DNA of 64,000 bases, from contig JABFGK010000002.1 of the NCBI GenBank assembly GCA_013112555.1, forward strand, positions 186,001-250,000. Direction: 5' to 3'. Made by a program: the position numbers and the translations under genes. The stretch comes from Planctomycetota bacterium. Lineage in GTDB: Bacteria; Planctomycetota; Phycisphaerae; Phycisphaerales; UBA5793. Shown here piece after piece: positions 52,302 through 61,023 of the stretch (within the stretch, counting starts at the first letter, position 1; every line of letters starts with the position of its first letter). Under the pieces are notes generated by a model. It was not told where the DNA came from and made no database searches. It saw only the letters and a program-made list of their open reading frames with translations.

Positions 52302-52882
52302 GTCGAACCATGACCCGCATCAGCATTTTGAACGTCGGACGGCGTGCGGCTCGCCTCTGGGCCCGCCTGGGCGTCCCTGTAATGGTTCTTGCACTGGCCG
52401 GCGTCGGCGGCTGTGCTTCGGATCGTGATGACGATACCGGGTATCACGTCGGCGAACTCTTCCCGGTCCAATATCGTACCGTGACCGTGCCCATTTTTGC
52501 GAATGAGACGCTGTATACGGGCTTGGAGCGCACTGTGACGGATGCCGTCATAAAGGAGATACAGAGTCGTACTCCGTATCTTGTGGTCGACTCGGATCAG
52601 GCCGATACGGTGCTGGAGGCAACGATCCAGGGCGTCGAAAAAAGGCGTCTCAGTAACCAGCGGCGGACGGGCCTGTCACAGGAGTTGATGTACACGGTCA
52701 CGATCGACTTCTCCTGGACGGAATCGCGCACGGGACGGGTGATCGTGGAACGTCGCCAGTTTGAGACGGGAGACCTGTACATTCCGTCAAGTCCGGTCGG
52801 AGAGATGCCGGACCTGGCTGCCTTTGCCGTGGCCGACGAAATCGGCCGAGACGTCGTGGACCTGATGGTCAGCACCTGGTAA
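52298..52882 (+). CDS. lptE: LptE-like LPS assembly lipoprotein
   Basis: A 194-residue lipoprotein. A hydrophobic signal segment ends in GVGGCASD, a lipobox with Cys at about 39. The mature domain has the LptE pattern GYHVGELFPVQYRTVTVPIF, NETLYTGLERTVTDAVIKEI and RTPYLVVDSDQADTVLEATI, then VEKRRLSNQRR. LptE plugs the LptD barrel that places LPS in the outer leaflet; its presence supports a diderm envelope. It overlaps the BamD-like gene by ATGA and precedes ftsH by about 105 nt. Confidence 0.85.
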   Translation: MSRTMTRISILNVGRRAARLWARLGVPVMVLALAGVGGCASDRDDDTGYHVGELFPVQYRTVTVPIFANETLYTGLERTVTDAVIKEIQSRTPYLVVDSDQADTVLEATIQGVEKRRLSNQRRTGLSQELMYTVTIDFSWTESRTGRVIVERRQFETGDLYIPSSPVGEMPDLAAFAVADEIGRDVVDLMVSTW

Positions 52883-52987
52883 CCCAGGCCCGTTGTGGGA
52901 TGCGAGCAGGATGGCACCCCCCGCCGGGACGCACCGACCGACCGAACCGGATGCGGCCTGTGCAGCAGTGGAATACAGCAGAGGTCA

Positions 52988-55243
52988 ATGAGTAGCAACT
53001 ACGGAAAACGTGATCAGGACACCGACAGCGGATCAACCGATTCGCGCGGGTCGAATCGTGGTGGGCGCGACCGCGGGGGCCGGGACTCCCGAGATCGACA
53101 GGATCCGTCAGGCCGGCCCAAGCAGCCGGGCAGCGACAGGGACAGCACCGGTGGGAATGGCGGCAGCGGTGGTGGTGGTGGTGGTGGTGGTGGTGGTGGT
53201 GGTGAACAACCGCAGTTGCCACCATCCAACAGCATGAAACTCACACGCGGGCTCCTGCTGTGGGTGATGCTGATCGTCATCGGCATCCTCTTTCTGTTCA
53301 TGCTCCAGGGGCGCGAAAACGGCGTCGAAGTGACCTGGACCGAAATGCAGGTCTACTACGGCAACCGGCAGATCGTCGAGAATCAGTTCGTCATCCTGTC
53401 GGACCGGGTCGAAGGCAAAGTACAGAATCATGCAATGCACCCGGATGGCACCACGCTGTACTTCCGGGTCAACCCGAATGCGCTGGGCACCTTCTGGCTG
53501 CCGACATTGAACTCGCTCGTGAGTCCCCAGGAAGATGGGTCGGCCGGCAGTGAGGAAAGCGGGCGCCCATCCGGCAGTTTCATCGATCGATCGAATCCGG
53601 CCGTCTGGCCGTCGTTGCTGATCAGCCTGATCCCGTGGATTCTCATCTTCGGCCTGATCTGGTTCTTCCTTATCCGATCCCTGCGCAGCGCCGGCGGCGG
53701 TGCCGGCATGTTCGGCAGTTTCGGGCGATCACGCCATCGCGTAACCTCCAAGGAACATACCAACATTACCTTTGAAGACGTGGCCGGCATTGATGAGGCC
53801 AAGGACGAGCTCGGCGAGATCGTCGAGTTTCTCAAGAACCCGCGGAAGTTCAGTCGGCTCGGCGGTCGCATCCCGCGCGGTGTGCTGCTGTCCGGCCCGC
53901 CCGGGTGCGGCAAGACGCTGCTGGCCAAGGCCATTGCCGGCGAAGCGGACGTGCCGTTCTTTTCCATCTCCGGCTCGGACTTCGTCGAAATGTTCGTCGG
54001 CGTCGGTGCCAGCCGGGTGCGCGACCTCTTCAAACAAGCCAAAGACAACAGCCCGTGCATCATCTTCCTCGATGAAATTGATGCCGTCGGCCGCAAGCGC
54101 GGCAGCGGATTTGTCACCGGTGGAAATGACGAACGCGAACAGACGCTCAATGCGATCCTCGTCGAAATGGACGGCTTCGAGACGAGCGATCAGGTGATCG
54201 TCATTGCCGCAACGAACCGCCAGGACGTCCTTGACCCGGCGTTGACCCGGCCGGGCCGATTCGATCGGCAGGTCGTCGTGCCGTTGCCGGATATCAAGGG
54301 ACGCCATGAGATCCTGAAGGTCCACGGGCGTGATGTGCGCATGTCGCCGTCGGTTGATATGGAACGTCTGGCGCGCGGCACACCGATGTTCTCCGGTGCT
54401 GACCTCGCTGCGATTATTAACGAGTCTGCCATCATCGCCACCCTGGCCGGCAAGGATGCCGTCGAGCAGGACGATCTCGAAGAAGCACGAGACAAGATCA
54501 AGTTCGGCCGAGCACGCAAGAGCCGGGTGATGGAAGAAAAGGAACGGATGGCAACCGCGTACCACGAGGCCGGCCATGCCGTCGTCCAGGAGTTGCTTGA
54601 CGATACCGACCCGTTGCACAAGGTAACCATCATCCCGCGCGGCAACTACGGCGGCGCCACCTTCAGCCTGCCGGAAAAGGATCGCTATGGCTTCGGCCTG
54701 AAGTATCTGAAGGCAACGATGCGCGTCATGTGCGGCGGGCGCATTGCAGAGGAGAAGGCGACTGATGATGTGTCATCAGGCGCGGCCCAGGACATTTCGC
54801 AGGTCACGATGATGGCCCGCATGATGATCCTCGAATGGGGCATGAGCGACCGGCTCGGCTTTGTACGCTACGCCCCGGGCGAAGAGTCCCAGGAGATGCC
54901 GTTCGGTGGGCGGGATTATTCCGATGACACAGCCCAGATCATTGACGAGGAGATCAAGGCACTGGCCGACCAGGCCTATGCCGATTGTCGTCAGATTATT
55001 AATGACCACTGGACCAAGATCGAAGCGGTTGCTGATGCGCTGCTGCGATACGAGACACTGACGGCCGTCGAGGTTCGACAGTTGATGGACGGGAAGACAC
55101 TCGATCGGCCGACGGTGAGCGATCTGCTTGATGCGGAGCGGCAGAAGGCCGCCGAGGATGCCCCCGCACCGTCTCCGGCTGCTGCGCCTTCGAAGCCGGA
55201 AGATGAACCCGGCGCCGGGAATGTGGTGCCGACGCCGGCGTAA
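52988..55243 (+). CDS. ftsH: ATP-dependent zinc metalloprotease FtsH
   Basis: A 751-residue membrane protease that extracts and degrades membrane and soluble proteins. An unusual N-terminal cytoplasmic tail (1-82), charged and with a twelve-glycine run (61-72), precedes the first transmembrane helix (about 87-107). The periplasmic domain spans about 108-205, the second helix about 208-230. AAA+ motifs: Walker A GPPGCGKT (303-310), Walker [10 protein letters not shown] (357-365), [20 protein letters not shown]. The zinc protease has HEAGH (526-530). The ATG at 52988 has an AGAGG site. The low-complexity proline/alanine tail is also longer than usual. Confidence 0.95.
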   Translation: MSSNYGKRDQDTDSGSTDSRGSNRGGRDRGGRDSRDRQDPSGRPKQPGSDRDSTGGNGGSGGGGGGGGGGGGEQPQLPPSNSMKLTRGLLLWVMLIVIGILFLFMLQGRENGVEVTWTEMQVYYGNRQIVENQFVILSDRVEGKVQNHAMHPDGTTLYFRVNPNALGTFWLPTLNSLVSPQEDGSAGSEESGRPSGSFIDRSNPAVWPSLLISLIPWILIFGLIWFFLIRSLRSAGGGAGMFGSFGRSRHRVTSKEHTNITFEDVAGIDEAKDELGEIVEFLKNPRKFSRLGGRIPRGVLLSGPPGCGKTLLAKAIAGEADVPFFSISGSDFVEMFVGVGASRVRDLFKQAKDNSPCIIFLDEIDAVGRKRGSGFVTGGNDEREQTLNAILVEMDGFETSDQVIVIAATNRQDVLDPALTRPGRFDRQVVVPLPDIKGRHEILKVHGRDVRMSPSVDMERLARGTPMFSGADLAAIINESAIIATLAGKDAVEQDDLEEARDKIKFGRARKSRVMEEKERMATAYHEAGHAVVQELLDDTDPLHKVTIIPRGNYGGATFSLPEKDRYGFGLKYLKATMRVMCGGRIAEEKATDDVSSGAAQDISQVTMMARMMILEWGMSDRLGFVRYAPGEESQEMPFGGRDYSDDTAQIIDEEIKALADQAYADCRQIINDHWTKIEAVADALLRYETLTAVEVRQLMDGKTLDRPTVSDLLDAERQKAAEDAPAPSPAAAPSKPEDEPGAGNVVPTPA
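53168..53203 (+). repeat. GGT trinucleotide microsatellite in ftsH
   Basis: Twelve exact GGT triplets encode Gly 61-72 of the FtsH cytoplasmic tail. The use of a single glycine codon twelve times in a row, while glycine codons nearby vary, marks a slippage-prone microsatellite, whose length changes would keep the reading frame. Confidence 0.9.
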
Positions 55244-55312
55244 GGCGCTGCTGACACGACTTCGAAAAGAGGTCGGGAGTGCTCTGTCAAGAGGCTTATC
55301 CTTTTCCAATCG

Positions 55313-55428
55313 GGAGCCGCGAAGTGGCGCTTCGGGAAGTAGCCAGGGGCCAGTGAGTCGCGCATGCGACGAACGCAGCCCCTGGGAAAGCGGTAGTGCA
55401 TGCAAACATGCCACGACAGGGGCGCAGG
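55313..55428. repeat. Branched palindrome element, copy 1
   Basis: About 116 bp, GGAGCCGCGAAGTGGCGCTT at the start, then GTAGCCAGGGGCCAGTGAGT, GTCGC-GCAT-GCGAC, GAACGCAGCCCCTGG and ending with GACAGGGGCGCAGG. CCAGGGGC pairs with GCCCCTGG around the inner GTCGC hairpin, so the element can form a branched structure. The second copy is at 63117-63230 with changes that keep the stems. It has no coding potential. Confidence 0.78.
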
Positions 55429-55429
55429 G

Positions 55430-55529
55430 GTAGGCCGGCTCAAGATGCGAAGCATCGCAGAGCAGGCAGTGTGATGTGCACACATACGTTGCCGGGTCTT
55501 CCGCCCAAAGCGGCGTTGACCCGGCCTAC
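55430..55529. repeat. MITE-like element with GTAGGCCGG ends, copy 2
   Basis: The reverse complement of the element at 30308-30419, 100 bp long, with GTAGGCCGGCTCAAGATGCG at one end and GCGTTGACCCGGCCTAC at the other. It lies directly next to the branched palindrome element. Confidence 0.72.
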
Positions 55530-55907
55530 GCGTTCTCTCGTCGTTTCGGTACCTCCCCCATTGCCCGGGTCCAGGTGTCCGACATGGTGCGACTCGCCAT
55601 CATGTTCGGGGCGATCGGCGTGCTTGAACATCTGTCTGTGATTTGCTGGTCATGCCCATACTTCAGGCATCGGCAGACCGAGGAGCATTTCGACAGCGCA
55701 CTCCCGACCCCTTTTCTACATCATGCGCCCCTGCTGCCGCTATCTCGATTCAGATATCCAGTGTTATATCTACTCTATTTCATACGATGAATTGTCTGCG
55801 ACTCCTGTCATTTCCCCTTGCTGATTTCATTATCTCCGGCTACCTTTGTCCTCAGTCCAACCACGAGTACTTGTACGACCACATAGCCCTGATGAGGACT
55901 CGACGAC
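55530..55907. other. Intergenic region before a secreted-protein gene
   Basis: Contains a CACTCCCGACCCCTTTTC half-unit at about 55699-55716, related to the 42-bp repeats at 60874 and 61793, then an AT-richer stretch likely to hold the promoter of the gene at 55908. No gene is supported. Confidence 0.45.
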
Positions 55908-56705
55908 ATGACATACCCCGTGCCGAAGATATGCAGACTCACGCTCCAGACCGTTGTATGCGCGTTTCTGACCAGCACGCTTCCGACTGCGCTCGCACAG
56001 GAACGAACGGTCAGGTATGACCTCGACAACGTCTGGCTTGATCCGGACATCAGCCACCCGTGGGAGCAGCCGCAGCAAATGCTAGGTACCTTCGAATGGA
56101 CGTATCAGGACGGCGACTTTGAGAACGGGACCGGGCAGTTCCTGGCCCTGGACATCCCGTGGTATGGCTCAGACTTCAGCGACTTGACCATCAATATCGG
56201 ACTGAGTGAAATCGAGATGTCTCTGCAGGGCAGTTTCCACGACCTCGGCCTGGACCTGACGCTGTTCCTGCTGGAGCCGCTGTCCATCAATGCCGCATCA
56301 CCGATCGACACAGTCAGAAGTGTTTTTGAGATTCAGCGAGGCGTCAGCCATCAGGGACACGTGATCAGCGGCAGCATCATTCCGGTTCCACAGTTCAATC
56401 TCTCCGTGGCCGGCACCTGCCCGTCGGCTGTGCAACTCACCATGGATAACGCGACCGCGCTCGGCGACGTTGCCATCGTGTATGCGTTTGCAACCGGATC
56501 ATTCACGATCCCGAACGGGAATCCGTGTGCCGGGACGGTTCTGGGATTGAACAACACCGTGGCACTGGGTGCCATCGTCACGGCCGATGCAGTCGGGCAT
56601 GCCGTTCTGAATACCCGCGTGCCCGATGCTGCCTGCGATCAGGTGCTGATCCAGGCGCTTGATTTGACGTCCTGCGAAACAAGCAACGTCACGCTGGTTC
56701 AATGA
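55908..56705 (+). CDS. Secreted protein with shared C-terminal module
   Basis: A 265-residue exported protein. Signal peptide about 1-30 (PTALAQ). A beta-rich domain (about 31-160) reads GTFEWTYQDGDFENGTGQFL and TINIGLSEIEMSLQGSFHDL, as in short lectin-like PEP-CTERM-type domains. The shared module fills 167-265: LSVAGTCPSAVQLTMDNATA, VAIVYAFATGSFTIPNGNPC, CDQVLIQALDLTSCETSNV. This module is the closest relative of that in 44456-45529. The ATG at 55908 follows GAGGA by about 9 nt. Function unknown. Confidence 0.78.
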   Translation: MTYPVPKICRLTLQTVVCAFLTSTLPTALAQERTVRYDLDNVWLDPDISHPWEQPQQMLGTFEWTYQDGDFENGTGQFLALDIPWYGSDFSDLTINIGLSEIEMSLQGSFHDLGLDLTLFLLEPLSINAASPIDTVRSVFEIQRGVSHQGHVISGSIIPVPQFNLSVAGTCPSAVQLTMDNATALGDVAIVYAFATGSFTIPNGNPCAGTVLGLNNTVALGAIVTADAVGHAVLNTRVPDAACDQVLIQALDLTSCETSNVTLVQ

Positions 56706-56804
56706 CCGTCACGATACCCGCTCCCTCACGGACGGCGTCCGCATGTAAGGTCAAGAAATACTCTGACCCACAGAACGACTCCGCCGCTTCGCGTCGCCCA
56801 CCCC

Positions 56805-56823
56805 CCCCCGGCAGAGCCGGGGG
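56805..56823. repeat. CCCCCGGC-type palindrome, second copy
   Basis: CCCCCGGC-AGA-GCCGGGGG, the inverse of the element at 29275-29293, again between two convergent genes. A run of ten C residues precedes it. Confidence 0.7.
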
Positions 56824-56830
56824 CTAACAC

Positions 56831-57430
56831 CTACGGGATCGACTCGACCGTATAGCACGAACACTTCATCGTGTTCGACCAGTGGTCCGGTGCCAGGCCG
56901 GCCTTGCGCTTGAGTTGGTGAACAAACTCGACCGGGTCGCCGATCGATTCCCACACAGCCGGCAGAAACGTCGCACGTCGAAACCCATCTTCAAGTATCA
57001 GACCGTCGACACCCGGGCGCAATTGCGTCAGCAGGTCCTGCTCGGTCTCACATTCTAATACCCGAGGCGGGTTCAGCAACGAGATATGAATGTCCAGGTG
57101 CGGCAGCATGCTCCGAGTCACGCCGGGCGAGCGCGGGTCTTCAAAGCCGGCTGCATACGCATTGTGCGATACATCCTGCGCCAGCGGTCTCACCGGCTGC
57201 AGCGTCCCGATGCACCCGACCAGATCTTGATGATGCCGAATCGTCACGAACGTCGCACGCGGCTCAATCAGAACAGGCATCGACTCACGATACCCATCAA
57301 GATCAGGCGTGAGCGCTCGGCCGCGATCAATGCCATGCTGCACCGATGCATAGGCCAATCGCGACAGGGCAATGCGAACCTCGGCCGGCGTCTGCGGCTC
57401 TGATCCCTCACCGGTGTGATTGTGTGCCAC
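56831..57430 (-). CDS. amrA: AmmeMemoRadiSam system protein A (AMMECR1 domain)
   Basis: About 199 residues. The AMMECR1 fold is visible in EVRIALSRLAYASVQHG, AYRESMPVLIEPRATFVTIR-like wording, the hallmark LVGCIGTLQPVRPLAQDV and the C-terminal DGLILEDGFRRATFLPAVWE. It is part of a conserved three-protein set whose reaction is not established. A GTG at 57430 is proposed as the start because AGGAA lies 7-8 nt upstream and homology begins a few residues later; an ATG at 57490 without a site would add 20 residues and still follows the Memo gene closely. It follows the Memo gene on the same strand. Confidence 0.85.
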   Translation of the reverse strand: MAHNHTGEGSEPQTPAEVRIALSRLAYASVQHGIDRGRALTPDLDGYRESMPVLIEPRATFVTIRHHQDLVGCIGTLQPVRPLAQDVSHNAYAAGFEDPRSPGVTRSMLPHLDIHISLLNPPRVLECETEQDLLTQLRPGVDGLILEDGFRRATFLPAVWESIGDPVEFVHQLKRKAGLAPDHWSNTMKCSCYTVESIP

Positions 57431-57467
57431 GGGAGTATTCCTGTCTTTCGGTATCTCGTGAGGCAGA

Positions 57468-58295
57468 TCAGTTGGACGGTTCAGGTTCATAAAACGCAAA
57501 CGCGCCATAGCCGACGACGCGATCGCGCGAGCCGGACGTGTCGCCGGAGTTCATCAGCGCCAGCGTTTGGGCTGTCAGTGTCCTGGTGCGAGCCAGTGTC
57601 AGGAGGCCCTTGATCGGTTGATGGCCACAGGCCATCTGCGAACTGATCGCCTGCGGGGCCAACGATTCAATCGCATTCGCCGTGGCTCGGTCGATCTCGC
57701 GAGCCTGCCCATACGAGAGAAAATGACTCAGATCGCTGCTCACGATAATGATGGTGTCATCGTCGCCCCAGAGCCCGGCGAGTACGGCAGCGACTTCATC
57801 GGCCGTCGCATCACCGACCACCAACGGCACAAACGTAAACGCAGGCAGCAGGCTCTGCAGGAACGGCAACTCAACCTCAAGCGAATGCTCCTGCGCGTGT
57901 GCTTCATCAAGACGGGTGACATACGGCAACTCCTCGGCAGTCTCGCGCAGCGCCGCGTCCTGCACCACCATGCCCAGCGGCGTCGCAAAGCAATCCGCGC
58001 CGGATGTGGCAATGCCGGAAAACGCGACCCGATGGGACGGACCGATGAGAATGACACGACGAATCGTTGATGCGATCGGTTCGAGCGTGGCAAACGCGAT
58101 CGCTGCGGGCAGGCCGGAGTAGTCGTAGCCGGCATGGGGCGCGATGAGCGCTTTGGGAGACCGATGCTGCATGTGACTGCGAGGGGCATCGGCAAGGAGA
58201 TCGCTGACGGTTTGCTGGAGTCCCGATCGATCGCCCGGGTAGAAAAGGCCCGAGACCGCAGGCTGACGTGTCACCGCCTGGTTCATCGAGGTCAC
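57468..58295 (-). CDS. amrB: AmmeMemoRadiSam system protein B (Memo-like)
   Basis: A 275-residue protein of the Memo family, related to extradiol dioxygenases. Seen: AVSGLFYPGDRSGLQQTVSD, the histidine in KALIAPHAGYDYSGLPAA (about 49-66), ILIGPSHRVAF, EHSLEVELPFLQ, VSSDLSHFLSYG, and a final QMACGHQPIKGLL. The histidines correspond to the metal or active-site positions in the family. It sits between the AMMECR1 gene and the divergent radical SAM gene (58457). Biochemical role in bacteria unproven. Confidence 0.9.
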   Translation of the reverse strand: MTSMNQAVTRQPAVSGLFYPGDRSGLQQTVSDLLADAPRSHMQHRSPKALIAPHAGYDYSGLPAAIAFATLEPIASTIRRVILIGPSHRVAFSGIATSGADCFATPLGMVVQDAALRETAEELPYVTRLDEAHAQEHSLEVELPFLQSLLPAFTFVPLVVGDATADEVAAVLAGLWGDDDTIIIVSSDLSHFLSYGQAREIDRATANAIESLAPQAISSQMACGHQPIKGLLTLARTRTLTAQTLALMNSGDTSGSRDRVVGYGAFAFYEPEPSN

Positions 58296-58456
58296 CCGTG
58301 ATCTTTCAAATCAGCCCGACGAGTGTCAGAACACGCACCGTACAAGTGCAGGGCATCATACGGTTCCCAAATGGGGCAAGACACCAGTAGCATGCGGTCT
58401 CACTGAACACGCTACAATAACGGCGTTCCCGGTGCCTTGGGGAAGGACTCACGTTC

Positions 58457-59596
58457 GTGACCTCAGAACCAGGCCATCCCGGATCGTCCGGCCAGTTTGA
58501 AGGCTCATGCTTTCCAACCGACTATTGGCACGCATTGCCCGATGGCCGGGTGCAGTGCGATCTGTGCCCTCGATTCTGCAGACTCCACGAAGGCCAGCGC
58601 GGCCTGTGCTTCGTCCGGGCGTGTGCGAACGGGCAGGTCGTCCTCACGACTTACGGCCGATCGAGCGGGTTCTGCATCGATCCGATCGAAAAGAAGCCGT
58701 TGAACCACTTTTACCCAGGGACGCCGGTGCTGTCGTTTGGGACCGCCGGCTGCAATCTGGCCTGTAAGTTCTGTCAGAACTGGGATATCAGCAAATCACG
58801 CGAGATGGATACGCTGGCAGACAATGCCTCGCCGGCAGTCATTGCGGCTGCGGCTGAGCACTACGGGTGCACATCGGTCGCGTTTACCTACAACGATCCG
58901 ATCATCTTCATGGAATACGCCATCGACGTGGCCCAGGCATGTTACGCCCGCGGGATCAAGACCGTGGCTGTCACAGCCGGCGAGATTTGCCCGAATCCGC
59001 GGCAGGCGTTCTTCAAACACATTGATGCAGCCAATGTCGATCTGAAAGCGTTTACCGACCGGTTTTATCGCGAGATATGCGGCGGCGAACTCAAACCGGT
59101 CCTTGACACACTGGAATATCTCAAGAAGGAAACCGGCGTCTGGGTAGAACTCACTACATTACTCATTCCTGGCGAGAATGACTCGGCCTCGGAGCTGGAC
59201 GAGATGACCTCCTGGGTGGCCCAGCACCTCGGGCCGGACGTGCCCATGCACTTCACGGCATTTCACCCTGACTGGAAGATGACCGACAAGCCGCGCACGC
59301 CGAGCAGGACGCTTGCCATGGCCCGCGATATTGCCTTGAACAACGGTATCCATCACGCCTATACCGGCAACGTGCATGATCGAGACGGCCAGAGCACGTA
59401 TTGCCCGGCGTGCGGCAAGGTCGTGATCGGGCGCGATTGGTATGTGCTCTCTGAATGGCATCTCGATGCAAAGGGGTGTTGCACACACTGCGGGGCAGTC
59501 TGTGCCGGCGTGTTTGATGATGCGATCCCCGGGGGAGGGCCCGGTGATTGGGGTTCGAGACGGCAGCCGGTGCGGCTGTGCGAGTTTCAGCGCTGA
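58457..59596 (+). CDS. amrS: AmmeMemoRadiSam system radical SAM enzyme
   Basis: A 379-residue radical SAM protein. The iron-sulfur cluster motif is GCNLACKFCQNWDIS with Cys 99, 103 and 106. Before it come two further cysteine motifs, CDLCPRFCRLHEGQRGLCFV, typical of the AmrS/PflA-like group; after it, AFTYNDPIIFMEYAIDVA, TAGEICPNPRQAF and DLKAFTDRFYR. C-terminal cysteine pairs (YCPACGKVVIG, CTHCGAV) may bind zinc or another cluster. It starts with a GTG at 58457 after AAGGA, in divergent orientation to amrB, so the set is split over both strands. The substrate is unknown. Confidence 0.92.
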   Translation: MTSEPGHPGSSGQFEGSCFPTDYWHALPDGRVQCDLCPRFCRLHEGQRGLCFVRACANGQVVLTTYGRSSGFCIDPIEKKPLNHFYPGTPVLSFGTAGCNLACKFCQNWDISKSREMDTLADNASPAVIAAAAEHYGCTSVAFTYNDPIIFMEYAIDVAQACYARGIKTVAVTAGEICPNPRQAFFKHIDAANVDLKAFTDRFYREICGGELKPVLDTLEYLKKETGVWVELTTLLIPGENDSASELDEMTSWVAQHLGPDVPMHFTAFHPDWKMTDKPRTPSRTLAMARDIALNNGIHHAYTGNVHDRDGQSTYCPACGKVVIGRDWYVLSEWHLDAKGCCTHCGAVCAGVFDDAIPGGGPGDWGSRRQPVRLCEFQR

Positions 59597-59725
59597 CGAC
59601 ACCCGTAACCGGGTGTGGTGAGTTTCCACGTTTGCCCTGATTCCACTCAGAACCACTGGGTGGGATCACAGTATGAGTCAGTGAGCCGTTTCCGGTTTCG
59701 TCGAACAACACATGGAGGAATGACT

Positions 59726-60850
59726 ATGCAAGGTCCGGTCACTATTTTCGGCCTGATGGCTGCCATGAAAAAGTACGATGCGTCGGACTTGCACATCCGA
59801 GCCGGCCTGCCCCCCTACTACCGCATCGGCGGCTACCTCAAGGAGGTCAACAGCGCCCCGCTGACCGGTGATGAGACAGACCACTTGCTCCAGCCGCTGT
59901 TCAACGAACGGCTCCAAGCACGGTTCGACGAAAACGGGGACGTTGACTTTGCCCAGTGGGACAACGAGGGGGATCGATTCCGCGTCAACATCTTCCGAGC
60001 CGGCGGGCATATGAACGCTGCCATTCGACGCGTCAAGTCCGACATCCCGACGTATGAAGTGCTGCATTTGCCGCCGATCTATGAGAAGTTGATCAGCCAA
60101 ACGCACGAGGGACTGGTACTGGTGGTGGGGGTGACCGGGTGCGGGAAGTCCACAACGCTCGCTGCGATGATCGAGCATATCAACGAGACGCGATCCAAGA
60201 ACATCATCACGATCGAGGACCCAGTCGAATACCACTTCGAATCCCGACAAAGCATTGTGGCCCAGCGCGAGATCGGGATCGATGTGATCGATTACGCCAG
60301 TGCGTTGAAGTACATGGTGCGGCAGGATCCGGACGTCGTGTTCATCGGCGAGATGCGTGACCACGGCACGGTGCTGGCCGCCATCCAGGCTGCCGAGACG
60401 GGGCACCTTGTGTTCGGGTCGATGCACACGGCCGACACGATGCAATCGTTCAACCGGATTCTCGAGTTCTTCCCGCAATCAGAGCACGGCTTTGTCCGTC
60501 ACGCGCTGGCCAACACGCTCAAGGGGATCTGCGCTCAGCGATTGTTGCCGGCTGTTGAGGGATTCGAGGTGACGCGTGTGCCGGCCACCGAGGTGCTGCT
60601 GAGCAATGCCGTGGTACGTGAGAAGATCCGGGAAGGTGAAGACGAGGATCTGCCGGCTGTGATCAACGGCAGCCTTGAGGAAGGAATGCACAGTTACACC
60701 TGGTCGCTGGCCGGCCTGGTTGAGAAAGAATGGGTGACGAAGCACGACGCGATGATCTATGCCCCGAACCAGAGCGCGCTGGACAGTGCGCTGAAGGGAC
60801 TCCAGGTGAAGGCTCAGACGTTGGTAAGCAGAGTCCGGAGTAGCGGTTAG
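59726..60850 (+). CDS. pilT: PilT/PilU-type retraction ATPase
   Basis: A 374-residue secretion-type ATPase. N-terminal domain ASDLHIRAGLPPYYRIGGYL; core Walker A VVGVTGCGKSTT (about 133-144), Asp-box ITIEDPVEYHFE, Walker B RQDPDVVFIGEMRD and His-box HTADTMQSFNR. The order AGLPP...TGCGKST...IEDPVE...GEMRD is that of PilT and PilU, which drive pilus retraction; the GEMRD form instead of GELRD is nearer to PilU. The ATG at 59726 is decided by GGAGG at 59714-59718, 7 nt upstream. No other pilus gene is in the window. It may aid uptake with ComM (33006-34589). Confidence 0.9.
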   Translation: MQGPVTIFGLMAAMKKYDASDLHIRAGLPPYYRIGGYLKEVNSAPLTGDETDHLLQPLFNERLQARFDENGDVDFAQWDNEGDRFRVNIFRAGGHMNAAIRRVKSDIPTYEVLHLPPIYEKLISQTHEGLVLVVGVTGCGKSTTLAAMIEHINETRSKNIITIEDPVEYHFESRQSIVAQREIGIDVIDYASALKYMVRQDPDVVFIGEMRDHGTVLAAIQAAETGHLVFGSMHTADTMQSFNRILEFFPQSEHGFVRHALANTLKGICAQRLLPAVEGFEVTRVPATEVLLSNAVVREKIREGEDEDLPAVINGSLEEGMHSYTWSLAGLVEKEWVTKHDAMIYAPNQSALDSALKGLQVKAQTLVSRVRSSG

Positions 60851-60873
60851 CACGGGCTGAATGGACAGGTAAT

Positions 60874-60915
60874 GGGGTCGCGAGTCCATTTCTGTGGGAA
60901 TCGACTCCCGACCCC
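60874..60915. repeat. 42-bp GGGGTCG repeat, copy 1
   Basis: GGGGTCGCGAGTCCATTTCT ... GACTCCCGACCCC, an imperfect palindrome of 42 bp with a loop near TGTGGG. A second copy in the same direction is at 61793-61834, on the other side of the lipoprotein gene. Confidence 0.75.
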
Positions 60916-60953
60916 TTGCGCCGACCGCGAAGGACATGTGCCCCGTAGTGTCA

Positions 60954-60979
60954 GGCAGCAGGAATTAATTCCTGCTGCC
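60954..60979. repeat. 26-bp perfect palindrome
   Basis: A perfect palindrome with arms GGCAGCAGGAATT and AATTCCTGCTGCC. It belongs to the family at 30096-30121 and its two relatives, where both arms differ by one base yet the palindrome is still perfect. Confidence 0.75.
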
Positions 60980-61023
60980 GGCTGGACAGGCTGCCCATCG
61001 GTGCCGATCAACGTCGAACCGGC

